A stretch of DNA of 64,000 nt, taken from the NCBI GenBank assembly GCA_965262455.1, contig CBDHFH010000002.1, positions 62,001-126,000 of the forward strand. Direction: 5' to 3'. Positions 37,580 through 46,044 of this stretch are shown here, piece by piece. How positions within the stretch are numbered: the first letter of the stretch is position 1; every line of letters starts with the position of its first letter. The notes under the pieces were generated by a model. That model ran no database searches. It worked only from the letters and a program-made list of their open reading frames with translations, and was not told where the DNA came from. The translations under genes were made by a program, and so were the position numbers. This DNA is from UBA1858 sp965262455 (GTDB lineage: Bacteria > Pseudomonadota > Gammaproteobacteria > UBA4575).

Positions 37580-37909
37580 TTAATCATCCTGGTTGAGTGT
37601 CCCTTTGGGTAATACACTCGCGATGGCATGCTTTTGCACTTTGATTACCACATTCTCAGTCAACTCAATGCGTACCACGTCGTCACTAACACCTTTAATT
37701 TTGCCCATCATGCCGCCGTTGGTAACAACCTCGTCACCCTTATTCAGGGAGTTCATTAAAGCCGTATGTTCTTTCTGGCGTTTTTGTTGAGGACGAATAA
37801 TCATGAAGTACATAATCGCAAAAAAGATGCCGATCATGATAAGCATCTCGGTACCGCCTCCAGAGGGGGGTGGCGCAGTTTCCGCGTGTGCGTTACTTAT
37901 AAATAGCAT
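37580..37909 (-). CDS. yajC: Sec accessory protein YajC
   Basis: Single-span inner-membrane protein associated with SecDF. The 109 residues have a Pro/Gly-rich N-terminus, a membrane segment (about 21-39, MIGIFFAIMYFMIIRPQQKRQKEH region) and the family block LNKGDEVVTNGGMMGKI. The first 20 residues could be a cleavable-looking leader (NAHAETAPPP). Confidence 0.96.
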   Translation of the reverse strand: MLFISNAHAETAPPPSGGGTEMLIMIGIFFAIMYFMIIRPQQKRQKEHTALMNSLNKGDEVVTNGGMMGKIKGVSDDVVRIELTENVVIKVQKHAIASVLPKGTLNQDD

Positions 37910-37944
37910 TGAGTTAATTCCTGGATTCCTTACAAGGCCGCGTA

Positions 37945-39069
37945 TTATGCCATAGAAGACTCATTTGTCTTCCTTGCCATATAAAATTCATCGTAAAAAC
38001 GATTAAAATTACCATTCATGATTGATTCCCGCATTTCCTTCATCAGCTGATGGAAGTAATGCAGGTTGTGGATCGTATTAAGACGCCCCGCCAGCATTTC
38101 CCCACACTTATCCAGGTGCTTCAAATAAGCACGGGAGTAATGTTGACAGGTATAACAAGAACAATTTTCATCAATCGGCCGTGCGTCGTTCTGGTATTGC
38201 TGGTTGCGAATGCGGATCACTCCACTGCTGGTATATAAATAACCATTGCGTGCATTTCTAGTCGGAATCACGCAGTCAAACATATCGATACCGCGCGCCA
38301 CCGCTTCAACCAGATCTTCGGGTTTACCCACCCCCATCAAATATCGCGCACGCTCAGATGGCAGTTTAGGTTGCAAGAAATCAAGAATACGCAGTCGCTC
38401 TTCAGCTGTCTCGCCTACGGACAAACCCCCAATCGCGTAGCCATCAAATCCTATCTCGACAAGTGCATTAAGCGACTCTTCTCTGAGGTCCTCGTACATT
38501 CCGCCCTGCACAATTCCAAATAGTGCCGCATCACTTTGCCCATGCGCCTGCTTGCTGCGTAATGCCCAGCGTGCAGATAAGCGCATCGAGTCGCGCGCTT
38601 GCTGGTGACTCGCTGGATAAGGTGTACATTCATCAAAAATCATTACAATGTCTGCACCTAACGCCCGTTGAACTTGCATTGAAATCTCCGGATCAAGGTT
38701 GACTGTCGCACCATCAATCGGAGATTGAAATTGCACCCCCTGCTCGCTAATTTTCCTGCGTGCCGCCAAGCTAAATACCTGGAAACCACCAGAGTCAGTT
38801 AAAATAGGACGTGACCAATTGATGAAGTCATGCAAACCACCGAATTGCTTAATTACATCTACACCCGGCCTCAGCATGAGATGAAACGTATTGCCTAAGA
38901 TTATCTGACTACCGCAGGCCTCTAGCTCTTCCGCAGTGACGCCTTTGACAGCCCCATAAGTACCCACTGGCATAAACATGGGCGTGGTCAATTCGCCTCG
39001 GCGCGTGAGTAGTTTACCTGTGCGTGCATTTGCGCATGTCGCCTCAAGAGTGAAATTAGCGATTCCCAT
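37945..39069 (-). CDS. tgt: Queuine tRNA-ribosyltransferase
   Basis: Exchanges guanine 34 for preQ1 in tRNAs with GUN anticodons. The 374 residues show the two catalytic aspartates (LTDSGGFQVFS and FDECTPYP/GIDMFDCVIPTR region) and the zinc ligands CSCYTCQHYSRAYLKHL. It works between QueF (16,815) and QueA (next gene). Confidence 0.97.
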   Translation of the reverse strand: MGIANFTLEATCANARTGKLLTRRGELTTPMFMPVGTYGAVKGVTAEELEACGSQIILGNTFHLMLRPGVDVIKQFGGLHDFINWSRPILTDSGGFQVFSLAARRKISEQGVQFQSPIDGATVNLDPEISMQVQRALGADIVMIFDECTPYPASHQQARDSMRLSARWALRSKQAHGQSDAALFGIVQGGMYEDLREESLNALVEIGFDGYAIGGLSVGETAEERLRILDFLQPKLPSERARYLMGVGKPEDLVEAVARGIDMFDCVIPTRNARNGYLYTSSGVIRIRNQQYQNDARPIDENCSCYTCQHYSRAYLKHLDKCGEMLAGRLNTIHNLHYFHQLMKEMRESIMNGNFNRFYDEFYMARKTNESSMA

Positions 39070-39088
39070 CGTAATCTTTATTGCGATT

Positions 39089-40132
39089 CTAATTAATGAT
39101 TAACATGGCATCGCCATAGCTAAAAAAGCGATAACGTTGCTGAATGGCGTGTTGGTATGCCGCTATAATTTTTTCACGGCCGGCTAACGCACTAATAAGC
39201 ATAAGTAATGTCGAGCGGGGTAAATGAAAGTTAGTAATTAATGCATCTATGACTTGAAAATTAAAGCCAGGGTAAATGAAAATTTCTGTTTCACCCACAT
39301 ACTCACTAAACTCTCTTTTATATGCTGCAGATTCCAATGCCCGAACACAGGTCGTGCCAACCGCTATCACTTTATTACCGCGCTGTTTAGTTTCAAGGAC
39401 TCGCTGACATATATTTGCTGGCACATGCGCGAACTCTGCATGCATTTTATGTTGAGTGGGATCTTCTACCTTTACCGGTTGAAATGTCCCTGCGCCTACA
39501 TGCAGTGTAATCATACCTATTGATACACCTTTTTGCTCTATCTCATCTAACAACGCCTGCGTGAAATGAAGGCCAGCAGTCGGTGCAGCCACCGCACCTG
39601 ATTTCTGTGCATACACTGTTTGATAGCGTGCTTTATCTTGTTGTGACTGTTGACGATTTATATAAGGAGGTAAGGGAATATTGCCAAAGCGCTCGAATAT
39701 TTCTAACACCGATAAATCAGATACAAACTCAAGCAGAAAAAAATCATCCTCTCTACCAACCACTTGAGCATTGATATCTTGGTTGATAATAATTTGATTA
39801 CCCACCTTTGGCGAACGACTCGATTTTATTTGAGCTTTTAGTAAATTTTCAGATAACACCCTTTCCGCTAATATTTCAATTTTACCGCCCGTAGACTTTG
39901 CGCCAAACAACCTTGCCGGGAAGACTTTAGTATCATTTAATATCAGTAAATCACCCGGCATCAAGTAATTGATCACATCAGTAAATGTATGATCGGTAAA
40001 TTCATGCTTAGATTTAGTCACAACTAACAAACGACTGGAATCTCTTTGCGGCTCCGGTTGCAAGGCAATGAGTTCTTGTGGCAACTCATAATCAAAGTCT
40101 TGCGTGGTTAAATTCCCTGGGAAGTCATTCAT
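39089..40132 (-). CDS. queA: S-adenosylmethionine:tRNA ribosyltransferase-isomerase
   Basis: Transfers ribose from SAM to preQ1-tRNA, giving epoxyqueuosine. The 347 residues start with the family signature DFDYELPQELIALQP and include APTAGLHFT and the TLHVGAGTFQPV block. First gene of queA-tgt-yajC-secD-secF; divergent from tRNA-Leu with about 110 bases between. Confidence 0.97.
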   Translation of the reverse strand: MNDFPGNLTTQDFDYELPQELIALQPEPQRDSSRLLVVTKSKHEFTDHTFTDVINYLMPGDLLILNDTKVFPARLFGAKSTGGKIEILAERVLSENLLKAQIKSSRSPKVGNQIIINQDINAQVVGREDDFFLLEFVSDLSVLEIFERFGNIPLPPYINRQQSQQDKARYQTVYAQKSGAVAAPTAGLHFTQALLDEIEQKGVSIGMITLHVGAGTFQPVKVEDPTQHKMHAEFAHVPANICQRVLETKQRGNKVIAVGTTCVRALESAAYKREFSEYVGETEIFIYPGFNFQVIDALITNFHLPRSTLLMLISALAGREKIIAAYQHAIQQRYRFFSYGDAMLIIN

Positions 40133-40244
40133 AAACTGTCGAGTGTGCTATTAACGTATCTTGAGAAGACAATCTCGATTAAAGCAAATGGGCAATAGTT
40201 GATGTTATTGGCGTTTAAGTTACACTGCACCCACCTTATCATAT

Positions 40245-40329
40245 GCCGGGGTGGCGGAATTGGTAGACGCGCCGGATTCAAAATCCGGTTTCTTCGGAAG
40301 TGCGAGTTCGATTCTCGCCCTCGGCACCA
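40245..40329 (+). tRNA. tRNA-Leu (anticodon CAA)
   Basis: 85 bases with the CCA end encoded. The acceptor arm GCCGGGG pairs with CCTCGGC (one G-T pair); the anticodon stem GGATT/AATCC encloses loop TTCAAAA, giving CAA for codon TTG; a long variable arm (TTTCTTCGGAAG region) and the T arm GTTCGATTC are as expected for tRNA-Leu. Confidence 0.96.
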
Positions 40330-40549
40330 GATTATGTCCTTGTGATGGGCATATACTTCAGCGTGCACATCTGTCTTACTCTCTCCAATTCGAACATTGT
40401 GTGTAATCAGCAGCATTTAATGACCACAACATTAATGAACTCCTGCCAGACAAAAATTACAGTTTTAAAACAATTACATTACTAACATATCACCTCTAGT
40501 CTAATGCTTGATTAGAAATATAATGCACCTCTAGCACATCTATTTGCCT

Positions 40550-40626
40550 GCCCCGGTAGCTCAGCTGGATAGAGCGTCCCCCTCCTAAGGGGAAGGTCTG
40601 AGGTTCGAATCCTCATCGGGGCGCCA
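40550..40626 (+). tRNA. tRNA-Arg (anticodon CCU)
   Basis: 77 bases with encoded CCA. The acceptor arm GCCCCGG pairs with TCGGGGC; the D arm AGCTCAGCTGGATAGAGC, anticodon loop with CCT between CCCC and GGGG stems, and T loop GGTTCGAATCC are canonical. It decodes AGG. Confidence 0.96.
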
Positions 40627-41081
40627 GCCAACTCAAGTCGTGTCTTTTGTGCTCTTGCCCTGAGAATACAACATATTATTTCGCAATCATGCACTGCTAC
40701 GCAGATAAAATTTCTTTAAATTAACCTAAGAAATTTAGTTAACAATTATTATCAATTGGCTAAAATTGGATGAAATATGATCTAATACGTCAATTAAATG
40801 ACTAACAAGAATGAATATAAATAACTGTAACTTCATGATTTATCTGTAATAAATATTTCTGCACAATTAATTTACAGCAAACCACCTGATCCCTCTAAGT
40901 ATTGCTATTTTATCCTGTCTAATATCCGTACTATTGTAACTTTCAACAATTGCTTTGCTTTAAAAAAAAGAATGCTATAAAGCCCAACTTTATACAAAAA
41001 TAAACGGTAAGTTTGGGCTGGAACTGTCCGTAAAGTACTAAAACAAATTACGTTTTCTTACATAAGGCCTAACTGTAAATA
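40627..41081. other. 455-base gap with one stem-loop
   Basis: No credible ORF. AT-rich. The only structure is a stem-loop at 40981-41019: AGCCCAA at 40981-40987 pairs with TTGGGCT at 41013-41019, extended to 10 pairs with a one-base bulge, 62 bases before the marR start. TATAAA lies just before it (40976-40981) with TTGCTT further upstream, so the stem-loop could begin the marR leader transcript or be an operator. Weak evidence. Confidence 0.5.
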
Positions 41082-41552
41082 ATGAGCAAATCAAAAAAAC
41101 TTTCTTCCACTGACCTAAAGACATTAACAAGAACTATTCTTCAATGTAGCGACCAATTACATACACTGTGTCGATTAGAAATTAACAACAGACTTGCCAA
41201 ATATGACGTCAAATACAGTCAGTGGCTTATCTTAGATTGCCTGACTCAAGCTGAGGTCGACAATCCCTCAAAAGTCGCTAGTCAACTCGGAATGGAGCGT
41301 GCGACCGTCAGCCGCAGTCTCGATATCCTGGAATCCAGGAATCTCGTTAGCCGAACCCATAACCTCACTGATCGGCGCGTAGTTGAAATACAAGTAACCG
41401 CCCAAGGCAAGAAAATTGCGCAACAAGGGGTGCAACGTCTTGAACAAGTCATTCAGCAAGTAACCGCGGATATTCACCATTTGCAAATAAGCGATACCAT
41501 CGCTTTGCTTGACACAATCAAAGAAAACCTCAATCAAAAAATCGGACGTTAA
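41082..41552 (+). CDS. MarR-family transcription regulator
   Basis: A 156-residue winged-helix protein. The recognition part is NPSKVASQLGMERATVSRSLDILESRNLVSR (about 68-98, 31 residues described by its ends) and the wing has the conserved DRR (TDRRVVEIQVT). Such proteins are dimeric repressors that release DNA on binding a small ligand. No efflux gene is adjacent; the next gene, 194 bases downstream on the same strand, is the BON-OmpA gene. A target cannot be stated. Confidence 0.92.
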   Translation: MSKSKKLSSTDLKTLTRTILQCSDQLHTLCRLEINNRLAKYDVKYSQWLILDCLTQAEVDNPSKVASQLGMERATVSRSLDILESRNLVSRTHNLTDRRVVEIQVTAQGKKIAQQGVQRLEQVIQQVTADIHHLQISDTIALLDTIKENLNQKIGR

Positions 41553-41746
41553 AGCCAATCTTACCCAGATTTTATAGAGCAATTAATAACCAATCTGGCT
41601 CACCAAATAGTCCTACCATCCCAGCCTAAATGTTTGGCTAGAATGGTACGAGAACATTGCTTCTTGTCCCCAAGCAAGCAATACTTACGCTGTAAGTAAA
41701 TAATAAAATTAACGCCATAACTTGCGTCTCAAGTTAAGTGATTCTT

Positions 41747-42655
41747 ATGTCAGAAAATACTGAACAACGACAAAGTGCTTGTCCTGTGTGGATTTGGTTC
41801 GTCCTGCTTTTGGGGCTCGTCCTGCTATATTTACTTTATCAGCACGCCATTACTAAAAAGTCACTTTGGATTCAAGAAGATATACAAACTCGTGCCATGC
41901 AAAATCTGCATATAGAGAACGACCTGAAAAGTGTCATAACAGTGGCTGATGGACGAGATATTACCCTGTCTGGCGATGTCACAACTCAAACAGCATTGAC
42001 TAAAGCCGAACAAATTGCACAGCAAACACCCGGTGTGAGACTTGTGAATAATCAACTCGTGTTACAGACCCAGCCCGCTGAACCCGCAACTGAAGAAACA
42101 CCGACACCCGCACTAGACAATGCGGTTGATGAACCATCTTCCGAACAAACCATTCAGACGACAGTAACATCTTCAGCCAAAGTCGAACCAATGCCTGAAG
42201 AATTTGCCCCCCTTGAGGAAACAGTCGAAGTTGTAACAACTCAAGTTCAGCAAGTCACAGACAAAATTCCCTCAGAAATCACTCAAGCAAAAAATACTCA
42301 ACAAAGACTCAGTCAACTTGACTTCAGTAATATAACTTTTGAAAAGAATTCTGCCGCGCTGACTGAACATGCACGCACCACACTGGATGAAGTAACGAGC
42401 GCATTACTCGAAAATCCTAAAGTGCATATTCGAGTGGAAGGCCACACAGATACTTCCGGAAACCCTGATCTAAATTTAAAACTCAGTAAACAACGTGCAA
42501 ATTCTGTTTTAGATTATTTTGTCAATGCCGGAATTGATAATGCACGTATCGAAGCAGATGGTTACGGCGATCAATTTCCAATAGCACCCAATGATACAAA
42601 AGCTGGTCGAATTAAGAATCGGCGCATAGAAATTAAAGTTAAAAATGGAGAGTAA
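41747..42655 (+). CDS. Membrane-anchored BON and OmpA-domain protein
   Basis: 302 residues with three parts: an uncleaved-looking N-terminal membrane helix (about 13-33), a BON domain (about 38-105, ENDLKSVITVADGRDITLSGDV and VRLVNNQL), a Pro/Thr/Glu-rich linker, and a C-terminal OmpA domain (about 190-300) with VEGHTDTSGNPDLNLKLSKQRA and NRRIEIKV, the peptidoglycan-binding motif. It would sit in the inner membrane and reach the cell wall. ATG 41747 is chosen; an earlier in-frame GTG at 41738 is possible. The 3' end runs up to the next gene, whose ATG is 5 bases after the stop. Confidence 0.88.
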   Translation: MSENTEQRQSACPVWIWFVLLLGLVLLYLLYQHAITKKSLWIQEDIQTRAMQNLHIENDLKSVITVADGRDITLSGDVTTQTALTKAEQIAQQTPGVRLVNNQLVLQTQPAEPATEETPTPALDNAVDEPSSEQTIQTTVTSSAKVEPMPEEFAPLEETVEVVTTQVQQVTDKIPSEITQAKNTQQRLSQLDFSNITFEKNSAALTEHARTTLDEVTSALLENPKVHIRVEGHTDTSGNPDLNLKLSKQRANSVLDYFVNAGIDNARIEADGYGDQFPIAPNDTKAGRIKNRRIEIKVKNGE

Positions 42656-42659
42656 CACT

Positions 42660-44213
42660 ATGTCTTACCTTGTAGGCGAAATCGGCGTCTACTTATTAGT
42701 CGCAGCACTTATTGGCGGACTAATAGGTTGGTTCTTATATCGTTGCAAATGCAATAAAGCAATTGCTGAAGTGGAGGAGCAAAAACAAGTCCTTAATTCA
42801 GAATTGGATGCAACTAGAGGAAAGCTATCCTCAACACAACAGGAGCTCGCCACCACACAAGAACAATTAATGGCTGCTAACAACACCAGTAAACATCTAC
42901 GTGGAGATCTGGCCCAGGCAGAGGGTAATGCTCTGCTAATGCAATCTCGCTGGCAGAGCACACTGAAACAAGCACGCCAAGCACCAAACCAGCTGAAATG
43001 GATTCAATCACTTCAGACCAAACTAGCAAGCAAAAATGTTCAATTACAACAAAATAGACAGTATGCAGATGCTCAAGCCCAGCTAGCCAAAGCGAACAAA
43101 GAAAATCTTGCTCGTGTACACACTCGACTCACACAAGTCGACGCGAAGGTGAATAACCTAAAAGACTGGGTATCAGTTTTCCAAAACAAATTAGTGAATA
43201 CTAAAACTAACTATGCTCAATTGCGCAGTTATGCGGATAATACTCAGCTTGCGCTTAATGCAAATAAAGAAAATTTGTCACGTGCGCACAAACGCCTGAC
43301 AGAAATTGAGTTCAAGCAACAACCTTTGCGTACTTGGATTCGTGTTTTCCAGACCAAACTCATGAAAACAAAAGCGGATTATGAACAACTTCGTAGTTAT
43401 GCCGATAATGTGCAAACCGCGTTAAGTGCAAATGAAGATAATTTATCACGCACTCATACCCGACTATCTGAGATAAGCAAAGAATTACAAGACCTAAAAG
43501 ACCGCAGAGCCAACCCCATGCCACCATTACCACCTGCGGTGGAGGTCAGCGATAATAAAACACTGCGTTTGGTTGATCGAATTCGCTTGCTAGGCACATC
43601 AAAAAATAGTGTTTATGGACGCATGCACAATCAAATTCGTGAAGCAAAACTAGAAACGATTGAAACAGAACGAGTGCTGACCGACAGTTGTGAAGAGAAA
43701 GATGCCATTATTAATGATCTTCGTGCGCAATTGAGGATAGCCGAAAATCGTGCTCAAAAGGCACCCGTGGTTCAACTTGATCAAAGTGTGAAAATTAAAG
43801 AACTTGAGGCAGAACTCGCGCAAGCACAGTTAGATTCAAAAGGGAATGCATCAATTCAAGATCAAGTACGTGAACACGAACTCACTATCGATGCTTATCG
43901 CAGTAAACTGCAAGCAACAAAAAACCAATTGCTGACACTTAGTGTGCAACAACCCAGTGCAGGCAGCGCCGTTGAAAAGAACGCTCAAACTGCAGCGGCA
44001 GATAATGGCCCTGATGACTTAAAATTAATTAAGGGTATCGGTCCTAAATTAGAGAGTATGCTGCACGATTTAGGCATTCATAGTTTTGCCCAGATTGCCG
44101 CGTGGACCCAAGCCGATATTGATGAAATGTCGGAAAAACTGGGCAGCTTCAGAGATCGAATCACGCGAGATGACTGGGTCAAAAAAGCACGTAAATTAGA
44201 TAAAAACAGGTAA
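42660..44213 (+). CDS. Membrane-anchored coiled-coil protein with C-terminal helix-hairpin domain
   Basis: 517 residues. A membrane helix (about 6-26) with a Gly-rich face is followed by a long coiled coil (about 35-280). Within it are three tandem units of 55-56 residues, each starting L-(K/R)-x-W and ending in K-E-N-L-(S/A)-R-x-H-x-R-L. The C-terminus (about 455-517) has DDLKLIKGIGPKLESMLHDLGI and ITRDDWVKKARKL, a helix-hairpin-helix domain of the kind found at the end of ribosomal L21-type and NuoE-type fusions. The ATG at 42660 has GGAG 9 bases upstream, within the 3' end of the previous gene, so the two are probably co-translated. Function unknown. Confidence 0.85.
   Translation: MSYLVGEIGVYLLVAALIGGLIGWFLYRCKCNKAIAEVEEQKQVLNSELDATRGKLSSTQQELATTQEQLMAANNTSKHLRGDLAQAEGNALLMQSRWQSTLKQARQAPNQLKWIQSLQTKLASKNVQLQQNRQYADAQAQLAKANKENLARVHTRLTQVDAKVNNLKDWVSVFQNKLVNTKTNYAQLRSYADNTQLALNANKENLSRAHKRLTEIEFKQQPLRTWIRVFQTKLMKTKADYEQLRSYADNVQTALSANEDNLSRTHTRLSEISKELQDLKDRRANPMPPLPPAVEVSDNKTLRLVDRIRLLGTSKNSVYGRMHNQIREAKLETIETERVLTDSCEEKDAIINDLRAQLRIAENRAQKAPVVQLDQSVKIKELEAELAQAQLDSKGNASIQDQVREHELTIDAYRSKLQATKNQLLTLSVQQPSAGSAVEKNAQTAAADNGPDDLKLIKGIGPKLESMLHDLGIHSFAQIAAWTQADIDEMSEKLGSFRDRITRDDWVKKARKLDKNR
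42978..43478 (+). repeat. Three tandem 55-56-residue coding repeats
   Basis: In the coiled-coil protein, about residues 112-278. Units begin LKWIQSLQTKL, LKDWVSVFQNKL and LRTWIRVFQTKL, and share YA(D)(A/N), A-N-K/E-E/D-N-L and H-x-R-L. Units two and three are closest. The DNA of the units has diverged, so these are old duplications. Confidence 0.75.
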
Positions 44214-44224
44214 ATGCTGTACTC

Positions 44225-44256
44225 ACTTACTCAGAAGTACCCTCTTCTGAGTAAGT
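44225..44256. repeat. Perfect 13-base inverted repeat at a convergent junction
   Basis: Arms ACTTACTCAGAAG (44225-44237) and CTTCTGAGTAAGT (44244-44256) around a 6-base loop. The repeat lies in the 14-base gap and overlaps the last codons of the minus-strand gene (44227). A bidirectional transcript end is likely from position, but no T-run follows. Confidence 0.6.
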
Positions 44257-44637
44257 CGCCTCATACAACTCCACACCCTTGTCGTTCAACACCATTTTGG
44301 GTGACGGGTTCACTCTTCCGCTGCTGAGCTTGACGCCATCAGCTGTCACAGTTATCAAATTGCCTTCACTATTTTGAATCACCAGTCCGGCGTTTTTATT
44401 TTCACTCTCCAGCACTTTCCAGCTGCTATAGACCGTACCTTGGCCATCGATTAACTCAAACTCTCTGGCTTTTACTTTGTGTGAAAAGATGATTTCTGAC
44501 CCGCTATCAACAGAAATCACATCATATATAGAATATCCAACCAATATAATGATTGCGATACGGGTATTTCTTTGCAGGGTTTCCAGGCGTTTCAATCGCT
44601 CTTCTAAAGTCCTCGACCCTTGATTATCTTGTGTCAT
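44227..44637 (-). CDS. Single-span membrane protein, unknown
   Basis: 136 residues: a charged N-terminus with a short coiled-coil stretch (LEERLKRLETLQRN), a membrane helix (about 27-44, IAIIILVGYSIYDVISV) and a beta-rich remainder with repeated short strands (FELIDGQGTVYSSWKV, GLVIQNSEGNLITVTADGVKL, KMVLNDKGVELY). I do not recognise the family. No signal cleavage site is evident. It lies 25 bases after the HAD gene on the same strand. Confidence 0.7.
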   Translation of the reverse strand: MTQDNQGSRTLEERLKRLETLQRNTRIAIIILVGYSIYDVISVDSGSEIIFSHKVKAREFELIDGQGTVYSSWKVLESENKNAGLVIQNSEGNLITVTADGVKLSSGRVNPSPKMVLNDKGVELYEATYSEEGTSE

Positions 44638-44662
44638 GCTGTCTCCTGATAAGGAATAGAAA

Positions 44663-45379
44663 CTATGTTTTATGGTTATATTTCAGTACTTGCGGTAACT
44701 CACTTAAGCAATGCACGACTTTATCGGGCGTCTGGCCACCTGGCCATACAAGTCGTTTTTGATTAAACCAGATTGCCTTGTATCCGGCCTTTAATGCGCC
44801 GAGTACATCTGTCTGAGGCGAATCCCCAATATGTACCATTTCGTCGACATCAACACCGGCTTGCCTGGCGGCATGAACAAAGATTCGATGATGCGGCTTA
44901 CTTACTCCAACCTGCTCAGCCGTGACAACAAAATCAAAAAATTGTCCCAATGAAATATTATCTAACTGGGCATTCCCGTTAGTGATCGCACCTAAGATAT
45001 AGCCTTGCTGCAAATATGACAAAACGGATTCACTATGTGGGTATGGTTGTACCTGATTCCTATGATGTCGAAATAGTGCCAGCGCACTTTCGGCAAAAGC
45101 AGAATCATAATTGAACTCTTCTGCCAATTCTTGCAGCGCACAATATCTTAGCTCAGTCACGTTATGTGCAATATCCTCACGTTGCTGACCTAGTGCGACG
45201 CGTTTGTCCAAGAGCTGATTGGCAGTATATTTGTCAGTAATTGCAGGAAAATTCTGTTGCATCCAGTCATAAACTGCATGCTCTGCACGTATAAGCGTTG
45301 GCTCAACCGGCCATAAGGTATCATCCAAGTCTAGGGTGACACACTTAATTCCATCGAAATGATAATCTATGGAATTCAT
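44663..45379 (-). CDS. HAD-superfamily phosphatase
   Basis: 238 residues with the HAD core: nucleophile Asp17 and Asp19 in LDLDDTLWP, motif II Thr/Asn in AITNGNA, Lys in GVSKPHHRIF and motif IV GDSPQTDVLGALKAG. An alpha-helical cap (about 30-100) makes it a type C1 enzyme of the YjjG/phosphoglycolate phosphatase-like group; the substrate is unknown. I chose the ATG at 45379 since it overlaps the yjbQ TGA by 4 bases (ATGA) and homology starts there. Confidence 0.9.
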   Translation of the reverse strand: MNSIDYHFDGIKCVTLDLDDTLWPVEPTLIRAEHAVYDWMQQNFPAITDKYTANQLLDKRVALGQQREDIAHNVTELRYCALQELAEEFNYDSAFAESALALFRHHRNQVQPYPHSESVLSYLQQGYILGAITNGNAQLDNISLGQFFDFVVTAEQVGVSKPHHRIFVHAARQAGVDVDEMVHIGDSPQTDVLGALKAGYKAIWFNQKRLVWPGGQTPDKVVHCLSELPQVLKYNHKT

Positions 45380-45831
45380 GACACTTCTTGCCCATGCACA
45401 GTCACGGTAAGTCGTCGAAGATGAGCGTGATGACGATGTTCCCATATATAGACGCCTTGCCATGTCCCCAGCGCCAAGGCGGCATCCGCTACCGGCACGG
45501 TTAATTCACTATGCGTGATGACTGAGCGAACATGTGCGGGCATGTCATCATCACCTTCATCAGTATGGATAAACATGGGACTTCCATCAGGGATTAACTG
45601 AGACATGAATGTTTCGAGATCAGTACGCACATCAGGATCGGCATTCTCACAAATTATTAATGAGGCACTGGTATGTTGAATAAACACATGACAAAGCCCC
45701 AACTGAATACCTGAGGCCTCTACGATAGCCTCAATGTTAGCGGTTATATTTTGCGATCCCCGGCCTTTAGTCGGCATTTCAATAGTCTGTTGAAAATATT
45801 TCGAATGACGATTCTTCATGTAAAATTGCAA
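45376..45831 (-). CDS. yjbQ: YjbQ family (UPF0047) protein
   Basis: 151 residues of the YjbQ fold, which has weak thiamine-phosphate synthase activity in some members but an uncertain main role. Seen: HVFIQHTSASLIICENADPDV, GDDDMPAHVRS and GTWQGVYIWEHRHH with the conserved His and Glu cluster. Met5 (45819) is an alternative start. It is upstream of and coupled to the HAD gene. Confidence 0.92.
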   Translation of the reverse strand: MQFYMKNRHSKYFQQTIEMPTKGRGSQNITANIEAIVEASGIQLGLCHVFIQHTSASLIICENADPDVRTDLETFMSQLIPDGSPMFIHTDEGDDDMPAHVRSVITHSELTVPVADAALALGTWQGVYIWEHRHHAHLRRLTVTVHGQEVS

Positions 45832-46044
45832 TTTCGTATCAGAGACAAATGTTAGCTACACTAACAAATGTTTTCTAACCCTGATGCGGTTGACTCTTGC
45901 TCATATGGCACTGTGATAAATACAACGAACTACATTGAATATAACCTTCATATTCATAGTGAAACTAATTACTCGATTCGTATTGACACGCCATAAGACT
46001 GCACCAGATCATACTTTGAATTTTAACAAAATGTACTTAGACCT

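Noticed and set aside
40627..41081. A genomic island or prophage inserted at the tRNA genes.
   Set aside because: No integrase, no direct repeat of the tRNA 3' end seen downstream, and no phage-like gene.
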